From assembly GCA_964422145.1 (NCBI GenBank), contig CAYQZV010000003.1, positions 124,001-188,000 on the forward strand: 64,000 nucleotides of DNA. The letters run 5' to 3'. A program made the translations under genes and the position numbers. Within the stretch, counting starts at the first letter, position 1, and each line of letters starts with the position of its first letter. The DNA is from JACNKV01 sp964422145. Lineage in GTDB: Bacteria > Fidelibacterota > Marinisomatia > Marinisomatales > JACNKV01. Of the stretch, positions 26,896-34,831 are shown in pieces. Below the pieces are notes generated by a model. That model searched no databases. It saw only the letters and a list, made by a program, of their open reading frames with translations, and had not been told where the DNA came from.

Positions 26896-28194
26896 ATGAT
26901 ACCGGACCATATTTTAAAAGTCGGTATCGTTCTTCCCGAGGATAAACAGTCTTCAATACAGGTGTTTTTTCCGGAACCAGATTTGTATTTTATTGAAGGT
27001 CATACTGATATTCCCCTCCTTTCGAAAATGAATATTATGGTAAAAGGAGATCAACTATTAATCGGTTCTACTTCCTACCATAAATTGGTTCTGAAACGAA
27101 GATCGACAAAAAACGATGATTATGAAACATGTGTTCAACTATCACCGGTAACTGCGGGTCGAGGATTTCATTGGCAGCAAAACATATCGGGGCAATATCT
27201 CGGCGATGTTGAATTCCAAGTGAAAGACGGTTTATTGCTGTGTATTAACCATATCCCGATTGAGCAATATCTAATCTGTGTTTCCACTTCTGAAATGAGC
27301 GCAAACTGCCCTTCGGCTTTTCTCGAAGTTCAGACCATTATCGCTCGATCTTGGGTTCTTTCAGCAACAGAGCAAAAACATAAGGATCTGGGTTTAGATG
27401 TTTGCAACGATGACTGTTGTCAACGATATCAAGGGATCGATCAAATTTCACCGTCCTTAGAAAAAGTAATCAAAAAAACATCCGGGGTGGTATTAACCTA
27501 TCAAGATGAAATTTGTGATACCCGATACTCTAAGTGCTGCGGCGGAAAAACAGAATCATTTGACAATGTATGGCAAGGGAAATCCCATCCGTACCTCAAA
27601 AGTCAACTCGATACTCCAATCAATTCAAATGAAGCATTCCACTCGCTAACACAAGAAGGTTTTGCGGATAAATGGATTCGTTCTTCCCCCGATGCTTATT
27701 GCAGTCCATCCTTCATTTCTGAAAAAGACATCAAAATTTACACCGGCAAAGTGGATAAACCGGATGCCTATTTTCGATGGAACATATCTTATTCCCAAGA
27801 TGTGTTATCTAATCTATTATCCAGTAAAATAGGGCTTCCTATTAAAGATATTCTTGATATTATATTATTGCAACGAGGGGACTCATCAAGACTTACTTTA
27901 ATTGAAATTATATACCAAAATAAAAATGATGAAATCGAAAGGATAATGATAGAATCTGAATATGAGATTCGACGTATTTTACACCCGAAATTTTTATACA
28001 GTTCTGCATTTATCATTCAAAAAAGAAATATCGTGAATGAAGTTCCAATGCAATTTGACCTTATCGGAGCGGGCTGGGGACACGGAGTCGGTTTATGCCA
28101 AATCGGTGCATTGGGGATGGCTCTGAATGGTCATTCAGTCGATTCAATATTCACGCACTATTATCCCGGAACACGATTGAAGAAACTTTATTAA
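26896..28194 (+). CDS. SpoIID/LytB-domain protein lacking a signal peptide
   Basis: 432 residues. SpoIID core landmarks are VSTSEMS (Glu133, matching the catalytic glutamate of SpoIID lytic transglycosylases), IIARSWVL, two cysteine patches (CNDDCCQRYQG and SKCCGGKTE), and the C-terminal GWGHGVGLCQIGALGMA (His396). The N-terminus (MIPDHILKVGIVLPED) has no signal or anchor, so the protein should be cytoplasmic unless exported otherwise. From memory, Bacteroidetes carry a similar signal-less family. It cleaves glycan strands denuded of peptide in its spore homologues; here it may process imported fragments. Confidence 0.85.
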   Translation: MIPDHILKVGIVLPEDKQSSIQVFFPEPDLYFIEGHTDIPLLSKMNIMVKGDQLLIGSTSYHKLVLKRRSTKNDDYETCVQLSPVTAGRGFHWQQNISGQYLGDVEFQVKDGLLLCINHIPIEQYLICVSTSEMSANCPSAFLEVQTIIARSWVLSATEQKHKDLGLDVCNDDCCQRYQGIDQISPSLEKVIKKTSGVVLTYQDEICDTRYSKCCGGKTESFDNVWQGKSHPYLKSQLDTPINSNEAFHSLTQEGFADKWIRSSPDAYCSPSFISEKDIKIYTGKVDKPDAYFRWNISYSQDVLSNLLSSKIGLPIKDILDIILLQRGDSSRLTLIEIIYQNKNDEIERIMIESEYEIRRILHPKFLYSSAFIIQKRNIVNEVPMQFDLIGAGWGHGVGLCQIGALGMALNGHSVDSIFTHYYPGTRLKKLY

Positions 28195-28208
28195 GGAAAG
28201 CATACAAA

Positions 28209-30053
28209 ATGGATCTAGTACTGATTGATTGGATTATTATTATCTCCTATATCCTCTTTTCACTTGGAGTAGGAATTTATTTCGCAAAAAGAGCCGGAAA
28301 AAGCACCAGCGAGTTTTTTCTTGCCGGACGAACCTTACCTTGGTGGATTGTGGGTACATCCATGGTGGCGACAACCTTTGCAGCGGATACTCCCTTAGCC
28401 ATTACTGAGTTTGTTCGAGGATCCGGCATTTGGCAAAACTGGTTTTGGTGGAATCAAATCTTGATCGGGTTATTGGGGGTTTTTCTGTTTTCACGGCTTT
28501 GGCGCAGGGCTCGAGTATTGACGGATAATGAGTTATTAGAAATTCGTTACGGCGGAAAACCTGCGGCCATTCTTCGTGGTTTTAAAGCCACTTATTATGC
28601 AATCTTGTACAATTTTATCGTTATGGGATGGGTGATCAACGCCATGGCATCCGTTGCAGCGGTGATGTTAAATATCGACCGATGGACGGCGGTATGGATT
28701 TTGGTTACCGTCGCTTTGATTTACGCACTCTTATCCGGATTTTGGGGTGTGGTTATTACCGACTTAGTACAGTTTTCTATTGCAATGTTTGGCTCGATAA
28801 CCTTGGCGATCATTGCAGTGAATTCGTTTGGCGGCATTGATGTCGTTATCGAAAAACTAAATGCGCTTTCATTATCAGGAGATTCTTCGGTAACAACGAA
28901 TACATTAAAATTCATCCCGCCGGTACCGGATTCAGACTTTTTTAGTCTGGCGTTTTGGGAATCTCCATTCTCTCGTTTTCTGGTGTTTATTACCGTGATG
29001 TGGTGGTCCACGCATAACACAGACGGCGGTGGATATATCATCCAAAGGATGTCTTCCGCAAAAAATGAAAAACACGCGTTAATGGCAACATTATGGTATA
29101 ACTTAATGCACTATGCATTTCGCGTTTGGCCGTGGATTATCGTTGCGATGGTTTCGATGATCGCTTTTCCGGTTATCCCGGAATCCTTTGCGGAAATGGG
29201 CTCTAAAGCCGGGTATCCGCTTGTGATGCAGAAAGTCTTGGGCCCGGGATTGAAAGGACTTTTAGTCGTCTCATTTTTAGCGGCTTTTATGTCTACAATC
29301 GACACTCATTTAAACTGGGGAACATCGTATTTGATCAATGATGTCTATAAACGGTTTTTCAAACCTAAAGCCTCTCAAAAGCACTATGTGATCGTTAGTC
29401 GATTGATCACGGTAGGCATGATGATCTGTGCGGCCTTTTTTGCGATAAAAATGCAAAGTGTTTCAAAAGCCTGGGAATTCATCTTTGCCATGGGTGCAGG
29501 GATCGGGTTAGTCCTCATCCTTCGATGGTTCTGGTGGCGCATCAATGCGTGGTCAGAGATCACCGCGTTATTGACGTCGATGATGATCACCATCGGACTC
29601 GAATTAACCGCAGCGATCCAAACGATCAAAGCAGAACTGCCCTACACCCTCTTTGGTAAAGCACCCGTCATATTTGGGATGGAATTGCAAGTTCATCATA
29701 AAATACTGATCATCGTACCAATTTCTGTTATAGCATGGATGACTGTTACTTTCTTAACTAAACCCGAATCAAAAGAAACATTAACCACATTTTACCGGCG
29801 TGTACAACCCGGCGGATGGTGGGATCCGATAACAGATCAGCTCACCACAACGATGCCGCCTGTCGCCCAAGGATTCATCTCAAACTGGATCAGCGGTCTG
29901 GCATTAGTTTGGGGCAGCACGTTTGCTATCGGTCATTTCATCTTTGGAAACCTACTCACTGGCTTTGGTTTGTCCATCTTAGCTATCACAGGATTTTATT
30001 GGATATGGAAAAATAATATCTCTATCATTGACGAGAACACGTTAGAAAACTAA
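28209..30053 (+). CDS. Sodium:solute symporter (SSS family)
   Basis: 614 residues from ATG 28209, chosen because AAGGAAAG lies 10 bases ahead and the protein then opens MDLVLIDWIIIISYILFS, a typical first helix. An upstream in-frame start would overlap the SpoIID gene by 100 bases. About 13-15 helices. GRTLPWWIVGTSMVATTFAADTP and FLAAFMSTIDTHLNWGTSYLIND are SSS signatures (helices 1-2 and the sodium site). Likely imports a sugar or related solute for the upstream kinase. Confidence 0.92.
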   Translation: MDLVLIDWIIIISYILFSLGVGIYFAKRAGKSTSEFFLAGRTLPWWIVGTSMVATTFAADTPLAITEFVRGSGIWQNWFWWNQILIGLLGVFLFSRLWRRARVLTDNELLEIRYGGKPAAILRGFKATYYAILYNFIVMGWVINAMASVAAVMLNIDRWTAVWILVTVALIYALLSGFWGVVITDLVQFSIAMFGSITLAIIAVNSFGGIDVVIEKLNALSLSGDSSVTTNTLKFIPPVPDSDFFSLAFWESPFSRFLVFITVMWWSTHNTDGGGYIIQRMSSAKNEKHALMATLWYNLMHYAFRVWPWIIVAMVSMIAFPVIPESFAEMGSKAGYPLVMQKVLGPGLKGLLVVSFLAAFMSTIDTHLNWGTSYLINDVYKRFFKPKASQKHYVIVSRLITVGMMICAAFFAIKMQSVSKAWEFIFAMGAGIGLVLILRWFWWRINAWSEITALLTSMMITIGLELTAAIQTIKAELPYTLFGKAPVIFGMELQVHHKILIIVPISVIAWMTVTFLTKPESKETLTTFYRRVQPGGWWDPITDQLTTTMPPVAQGFISNWISGLALVWGSTFAIGHFIFGNLLTGFGLSILAITGFYWIWKNNISIIDENTLEN

Positions 30054-30067
30054 AGAAAGTTGGATAC

Positions 30068-30826
30068 ATGAAAAATAATCATTCCGTATTGATCACGGGT
30101 GCCAGCAGTGGAATTGGTGAAGCTTTAGCTTATGCTTATGCCGGTAAAAACTCAACCATCGGATTGGTGGCTCGCCGAGGAGATATTCTGGATAAAGTAG
30201 CCGAAAAATGTCGGGCCGCCGGATCAGAAGTTTACACCTATCCGGTGGATATTACAGATGAATCAGAAGTCATCCATGCTGTTCAGAATTTTTACCAGGA
30301 GACAGGAAAAATTGATCTCGTCATTGCAAATGCCGGAGTCGGAGGAAGAGACAATCTGAAACGGGGCGATCTTACAGATACAAATAGAATTCTATCGACA
30401 AATATTCTGGGGGTTTCGAATGCGGTTATCCCCTGTCTACCCAATATGATAAAACAAAATAAAGGGCATATCGTCATCGTAAGTTCAATTGCAGGATTCC
30501 GCGGGATGGTCGATCACGGTGCCTATTCCGCTTCGAAAGCAGCTGTTCGTATTTTAGCCGACGGATGGAGATTTGAATTAAGTAAGTATCAGATCCATGT
30601 GACGACAATCTGTCCCGGATTTATTGATACACCTTTAGTCAATAAGAATCGGTTTCCCATGCCGTTTTTAATGGATGCAGAAACAGCAGCTCTAAAAATA
30701 CGGTCTGCTATTGCTAAAAATAAAAGATGTTATGTTTTTCCCTGGCAGTGGCGCTTATTATTACCACTGATCAGGATTATTCCCGACCGTTTGATCCAAT
30801 GGGTCAACTCCACGTTCAATTCCTGA
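30068..30826 (+). CDS. Short-chain dehydrogenase/reductase
   Basis: 252-residue classical SDR: TGASSGIGEA cofactor motif, NAGVGG, catalytic Ser in VSSIAG and the YSASK active-site Tyr/Lys. The C-terminal basic, aromatic stretch (YVFPWQWRLLLPLIRIIPD) is hydrophobic and may touch the membrane. Follows the symporter by 14 bases. Its last 66 bases overlap the convergent MATE gene on the other strand. Substrate unknown. Confidence 0.93.
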   Translation: MKNNHSVLITGASSGIGEALAYAYAGKNSTIGLVARRGDILDKVAEKCRAAGSEVYTYPVDITDESEVIHAVQNFYQETGKIDLVIANAGVGGRDNLKRGDLTDTNRILSTNILGVSNAVIPCLPNMIKQNKGHIVIVSSIAGFRGMVDHGAYSASKAAVRILADGWRFELSKYQIHVTTICPGFIDTPLVNKNRFPMPFLMDAETAALKIRSAIAKNKRCYVFPWQWRLLLPLIRIIPDRLIQWVNSTFNS

Positions 30827-32191
30827 GGCAGACTTAGTTTTCATCTCGATCTTTCGGAATGTTATTTTCATCCACGTTAAAGCCATACTGACTGAAACTG
30901 TTACAGAAAACATCATTGAGTACCATACCCATTCCAACGGTTTATTGAGGATAAAAGTGAAGATCAACGCCAGAGGTGCAGAAACTCCTCCCACTCGAAC
31001 AATGGTTAAAACGAGTATGGGTAAACCTTTGCCAAATCCCTGAAGAACTCTCCCGCTTGTCATACCGATCGGGATCAAAGGATAGATTAAGGTAATCAAT
31101 CTCAAGAAGGTGACGGATATATCGATAATTTCCGGATCCGATGTAAATCCAGCGACGATCCATGGAGCAAAAATATAAATACAAAAAGAAAACCCGATTG
31201 TCATGGATATACACCATACAATCGCATATTTTACGATCTGCTTTACTTTGTCCATTTCACCGGCACCAAAAAACATTCCGACCAGCGTTGTAATGGCCGT
31301 TGCGATCGCGATGATCGGTAAAAACACAATATGTTCAATCCGATGTCCTATTTGGTACGCAGCAACCGCTTCAGTGGAATAATGTATCATAATCCGATTG
31401 AATATCCCTCCGCCCAGTGCCATAATGATCATCGATAATGATGCAGGGATTCCGACCATCATAATATCCTTCAAAATAAAACGAGATGGTGAAAAATCCT
31501 TGAGCTTAAATTGTATATAAGTATGTTCTTTGAAAAACATCATAAAGACAAAGATAAAGAATACGGTGACTTGGCTGACCACGGTGGCTGCAGCAGCGCC
31601 TTGTACTCCTAATTTTAGTGTAAAGATAAAAATTGGATCCAAGCCAATATTCAATATCGTTCCAAATCCGGCGACAATCATCGGCAGCTTCATATCACCT
31701 TCGCCGGATAGAATGGATCGAAAGAACATCGAAAAAATCATAAATGGCAGCCCGAATGTGATCATCTGTAAATAAGACCACGACATCGAAAAAAGACCAT
31801 CGGGAACACCAAGAATACGGATCATTTTTGGTCCGTAAATTAATCCGATTGATACCAGGGTAATGCTTAATGAAGCACCAAGAATTACAGCATGTTCGGC
31901 GGAGTTATCAGCGCTTTGCTTATCTTTCTTTCCAATAAATCGCGCAATCGAAGCCGTCACACCTGACCCCAACCCGGCTGTCATACCCAATACCATAAAC
32001 ATCAGCGGCATGATAAACGCAACGGCAGCAATGGCATCTCCTCCGATTCGTCCGATAAACATCATATCCACGATCATGTAAAGAGTCTGAATCCCCATCC
32101 CTGCCATCATTGGGATAGCTAATTTCCACAATGCGCGAGACGGATTATCGAGGAACTCCTGTAATCTGGATTCTTTTGGTTGAGATGTCAT
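30761..32191 (-). CDS. MATE-family efflux transporter
   Basis: 476 residues, about 12 helices in two repeats. It has SRALWKLAIPMMAGMGIQTLYMIVDMMFIGRIGG at the start, a usual MATE opening, and FRSILSGEGDMKLPM and GRVLQGFGKGLPI in equivalent positions of the halves. Proton- or sodium-driven export of organic cations is the family role. The last 22 residues lie antisense to the end of the SDR gene. Confidence 0.94.
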   Translation of the reverse strand: MTSQPKESRLQEFLDNPSRALWKLAIPMMAGMGIQTLYMIVDMMFIGRIGGDAIAAVAFIMPLMFMVLGMTAGLGSGVTASIARFIGKKDKQSADNSAEHAVILGASLSITLVSIGLIYGPKMIRILGVPDGLFSMSWSYLQMITFGLPFMIFSMFFRSILSGEGDMKLPMIVAGFGTILNIGLDPIFIFTLKLGVQGAAAATVVSQVTVFFIFVFMMFFKEHTYIQFKLKDFSPSRFILKDIMMVGIPASLSMIIMALGGGIFNRIMIHYSTEAVAAYQIGHRIEHIVFLPIIAIATAITTLVGMFFGAGEMDKVKQIVKYAIVWCISMTIGFSFCIYIFAPWIVAGFTSDPEIIDISVTFLRLITLIYPLIPIGMTSGRVLQGFGKGLPILVLTIVRVGGVSAPLALIFTFILNKPLEWVWYSMMFSVTVSVSMALTWMKITFRKIEMKTKSASGIERGVDPLDQTVGNNPDQW

Positions 32192-32255
32192 AGTGTGATG
32201 ATGAGTTTAAATAATGATAAAATGTGTTTATTTGCGACCGCAAATTACACTATGC

Positions 32256-32456
32256 TCATGAGAATCCCGAGGAAGAACATCCTCGATTTTGGCTTTGAGT
32301 TGATCCGGTGGATACGGATGGAGCTGAAAGCAGCCGTTTTGACTTGTATTCTCCGCAGTTCGGACACTCAATTTCATCATCGGATGTGGAGCAAGACCAC
32401 ACTAATTCTTCAAATTTTTCACCGCAATTCTCACAGCGGTAATCATACATTGGCAT
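32256..32456 (-). CDS. FmdB-type zinc-ribbon protein
   Basis: 66 residues. The N-terminal MPMYDYRCENCGEKFEE with a second CPNCG about 20 residues on is the FmdB/CxxC_CXXC_SSSS regulatory-domain pattern. The Ser/Gly-rich tail ends GCSSSGFS. Function unclear; the domain is widely found as a stand-alone small protein. Confidence 0.92.
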   Translation of the reverse strand: MPMYDYRCENCGEKFEELVWSCSTSDDEIECPNCGEYKSKRLLSAPSVSTGSTQSQNRGCSSSGFS

Positions 32457-32515
32457 AAAATAATCCCCTAATTATCTTCGGGTTTTTCCTCGCACGGAGG
32501 AACATACAGAACCCC

Positions 32516-32605
32516 TCAACCATACACGCCGGCTTTGGGTAAAATTACACGGTTCAACACCCACCAAAATGCAACAACTAAAATTAAAAGTAAGATATCA
32601 CTCAT
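32516..32605 (-). CDS. 29-residue single-helix membrane microprotein
   Basis: The frame MSDILLLILVVAFWWVLNRV followed by ILPKAGVYG ends with TGA at 32516-32518. Its ATG lies inside the last codons of the gene at 32598 (8-base ATGAGTGA overlap), the arrangement of translational coupling. One hydrophobic helix with a basic C-terminal flank. It closes the sigma/anti-sigma operon. No known function. Confidence 0.62.
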   Translation of the reverse strand: MSDILLLILVVAFWWVLNRVILPKAGVYG

Positions 32606-32798
32606 TTTTATCCTTGGTATCTGATTTTGTCGGAAAAGATACAACCATTCCGATCATTGCGCCATAGGCGGTACTTATATACGGATTGCTAGTGATTGCA
32701 CATGCACCGGATCGGCATCCAATAAAATAATAATAGGCAAATCCTCCTATTGCACCGACAAGGATAAACAATCCTGATTTTAGCCAATGTTTCTTCAT
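32598..32798 (-). CDS. Small two-helix membrane protein (DUF6132-like)
   Basis: 66 residues with two hydrophobic segments (about 8-27 and 42-56) around the loop GCRSGACAITSNPYISTAYGAMIG. This GCxxGxCxIT-NPY pattern is, from memory, that of DUF6132. Its start overlaps the anti-sigma gene stop by 4 bases. Two cysteines in the loop suggest a metal or redox role, which is an inference. Confidence 0.78.
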   Translation of the reverse strand: MKKHWLKSGLFILVGAIGGFAYYYFIGCRSGACAITSNPYISTAYGAMIGMVVSFPTKSDTKDKNE

Positions 32799-33046
32799 TG
32801 ATTATACTCATTCAAATTTAATACTTTAAAAAGGCGGTCAGAAACATCATCGGGGATGGATTGTTCTTTCTCACTGACTCGATACAGCTTTATTGTCTGC
32901 CTGACGCTGTCAATATAGACCTTGCAATCCGGGCATTCCTCCATATGATTTGAAAGGTCGCTGATCAGTTCACCGTCCACATCGCGGCCCAACTGTTCTT
33001 CCACTAATTTCAAGATATCTTTTGAATGTTCATGTTTTGTTTTCAT
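32795..33046 (-). CDS. Zinc-binding anti-sigma factor-like protein
   Basis: 83 residues with a zf-HC2 motif: HMEECPDC (Hx3CxxC) near residue 34, preceded by DGELISDLSNH. No transmembrane segment follows, so this is a soluble anti-sigma of the RsrA/ChrR-N-terminal kind. Its start overlaps the sigma gene stop by 4 bases, so the pair is cotranslated. It should hold the ECF sigma factor inactive until a redox or metal signal disrupts the zinc site (family knowledge). Confidence 0.88.
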   Translation of the reverse strand: MKTKHEHSKDILKLVEEQLGRDVDGELISDLSNHMEECPDCKVYIDSVRQTIKLYRVSEKEQSIPDDVSDRLFKVLNLNEYNQ

Positions 33047-33645
33047 GAGGGTCTATCCACACATTTAAAGTGATTTAGAAGTTGATCACGTAAAAACAAT
33101 CTTGCACGCATTAATCGAACTTTTACATTCGCTTCACTGATATCTAAAATTTCAGCTGCACTCTTCGTAGACTGATTCTCTAAATCTCTCAGGATAAAAA
33201 CTGAACTGTAATGTTCGGGTAATTCTTTCAACGCTTTCATCAAACAATTCCGAAATGCTTCATCGTTCACTTCATTTTCCAGATAATCCGGCCAATGATG
33301 CAGTTCATATCCTTTTAATGGTTTGACCAAAGCTTCATCATTCAACATGTCAGTATCTACACGTTTTTTATCTCTGAATTTACCATAGGCGATATTGGAA
33401 GTAATCCGATACAGCCAGGTATACAATGAAGATTTCCCGGAGAAAGTATGGATTTTTTTTATCATCGTGATAAATGTTTCCTGTAAAACATCTTCAGCAT
33501 CTTCCTGATTTTGCATGATACGGAGTGCAAGATTATATATCTTGCTAGAATGGGTTCTAACGAGTTCCGCAAATGCGGATTGGTCCTCATTCTTGGCATC
33601 GGCGATTAATTGTTTCTCGTTCCGTTTATCTGGCATTGTATCCAT
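33043..33645 (-). CDS. ECF-type RNA polymerase sigma factor
   Basis: 200 residues with region 2 (FAELVRTHSSKIYNLALRI and DAEDVLQETFITM) and region 4 (LPEHYSSVFILRDLENQSTKSAAEILDISEANVKVRLMRARLFLRDQL). Heads the four-gene minus-strand operon with the anti-sigma and two small membrane proteins. Region 4 helix-turn-helix is complete. An alternative ATG three codons in (33636) is possible. Confidence 0.95.
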   Translation of the reverse strand: MDTMPDKRNEKQLIADAKNEDQSAFAELVRTHSSKIYNLALRIMQNQEDAEDVLQETFITMIKKIHTFSGKSSLYTWLYRITSNIAYGKFRDKKRVDTDMLNDEALVKPLKGYELHHWPDYLENEVNDEAFRNCLMKALKELPEHYSSVFILRDLENQSTKSAAEILDISEANVKVRLMRARLFLRDQLLNHFKCVDRPS

Positions 33646-33710
33646 CGTGACGATCTTTATGTGATCATTTTACTGGTTTCACTCCATTGGATGTAAATAA
33701 TGAATTTTCG

Positions 33711-34271
33711 TTACACACTAAACCAAAGAATGATGAGAGGGATCAATATCCCTGCGAAAGTATAGAGGCCTCCTCGACCGGTGAATCCCTTCTTCCCTTT
33801 TACCATAAAGATGGATGTCACAGCGAAAAGAATCAATGCTCCGCAGAAGATATCAGAGAACCATGTCCACCATCGATTGGGATTGTAATGCAGGACGTTC
33901 ACTTGATAGAATACAGCGCGCTTTCGAAGGAACTCCACATTACCCTTGCCGGTTTGTGTATTGACAATAATGGACGATCCGCCCTTCAGAAAGATCTTCA
34001 ATCGATCCTCATTCGGGTAATAGTAATTCTGTACAGTAAATCCATTTGCGACTTGATTTGCAACGTTATTGATGGTTTCAACCTCAGCAACTCCTTTTGA
34101 CAGATCTGCAGAAGTTGTAAACGCTTTATGTTCGACGATGTAATTTGGATTCCAGTCGCTAAGATGATTTAATGCGATCCCGGATATCGCGAATATAAGG
34201 GTGGTCCCAATAAAGAAAAAACCAAAGTCACGATGAAGAATTCGACTCCATTTTCTGATAGGCTTAATCAT
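33711..34271 (-). CDS. PepSY-associated membrane protein
   Basis: 186 residues. An N-terminal helix (about 17-36) opens with RILHRDFGFFFIGTTLIFAISGIALN, the PepSY-TM signature. A periplasmic region (about 40-135) includes FTVQNYYYPNEDRLKIFLKGG, and two C-terminal helices lie near 143-160 and 168-184. Single-unit PepSY proteins occur beside iron or copper uptake systems. Its ATG shares one base with the stop of the lipoprotein gene upstream (TAATG). Confidence 0.85.
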   Translation of the reverse strand: MIKPIRKWSRILHRDFGFFFIGTTLIFAISGIALNHLSDWNPNYIVEHKAFTTSADLSKGVAEVETINNVANQVANGFTVQNYYYPNEDRLKIFLKGGSSIIVNTQTGKGNVEFLRKRAVFYQVNVLHYNPNRWWTWFSDIFCGALILFAVTSIFMVKGKKGFTGRGGLYTFAGILIPLIILWFSV

Positions 34272-34759
34272 TATTCAACCGATTTATGAGAAACGTAGGT
34301 TACATAATATTCAGAAAAATGATCTTTTCCACAGGCCTTCAATGAATCACGCATCATTTCAATATAATCCAAAGCTCCGACCTTACGATCATGTTCCTCA
34401 ATCGTGTTGGCATTTTCTTCCCATCGCTGGAATGTAGATTCATCAATCACATCTTCACCCAAAATACCGGTAACCACAATTTCCGTTCCAACCAGATTTT
34501 CATCAAACCGTTCTTCAGACAGCACGTGCAGGCTGTAATCATCTGTGACCAGCAGGATTTTCTTTCCACCATGTTTGCAGACATGGTCTACAATTCCGGT
34601 TGTGTGAATGGTTTGATTCACATAATTCGGAGCGAGTTCTTCGAATTGCGCCATTGGGAGTTCTGTGGAATTTGATTCAGTTTTTTCTTTGGAAGAACAT
34701 CCAATGAGTATAATCAAGGCGAAAATTGCCCAATGATTTTTCAAGTTAAAATAGTTCAT
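34271..34759 (-). CDS. OB-fold-like lipoprotein
   Basis: 162 residues from ATG 34759, chosen because GAGGG lies 6 bases before it and the product then opens with a clean lipoprotein signal ending LIGC (Cys21). The mature part (about 50-115) has TIHTTGIVDHVCKHGGKKILLV and GTEIVVTGILGEDVIDE, like periplasmic OB-fold (tRNA_anti-like or BOF) domains. The last part carries two cysteines fewer than a typical metal site. Cotranscribed with the PepSY gene; role unknown. Confidence 0.75.
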   Translation of the reverse strand: MNYFNLKNHWAIFALIILIGCSSKEKTESNSTELPMAQFEELAPNYVNQTIHTTGIVDHVCKHGGKKILLVTDDYSLHVLSEERFDENLVGTEIVVTGILGEDVIDESTFQRWEENANTIEEHDRKVGALDYIEMMRDSLKACGKDHFSEYYVTYVSHKSVE

Positions 34760-34831
34760 AAATACCCTCTTTTTTCGTTTTGTGAGAAAATTCATCAAAA
34801 AGATGAAGAGGAATTTAAGGAGGTAAACCTA

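Noticed and set aside
28095..28208. Upstream start of the sodium symporter
   Set aside because: Would overlap SpoIID by 100 bases and add residues unlike a membrane protein start.
32180..32458. Plus-strand frame across the FmdB-like gene
   Set aside because: Shadow of the minus-strand zinc-ribbon gene, which has the clear domain pattern.
32481..32505. Hairpin after the 29-residue gene as terminator
   Set aside because: 6 bp stem with no U-tract on the minus strand.
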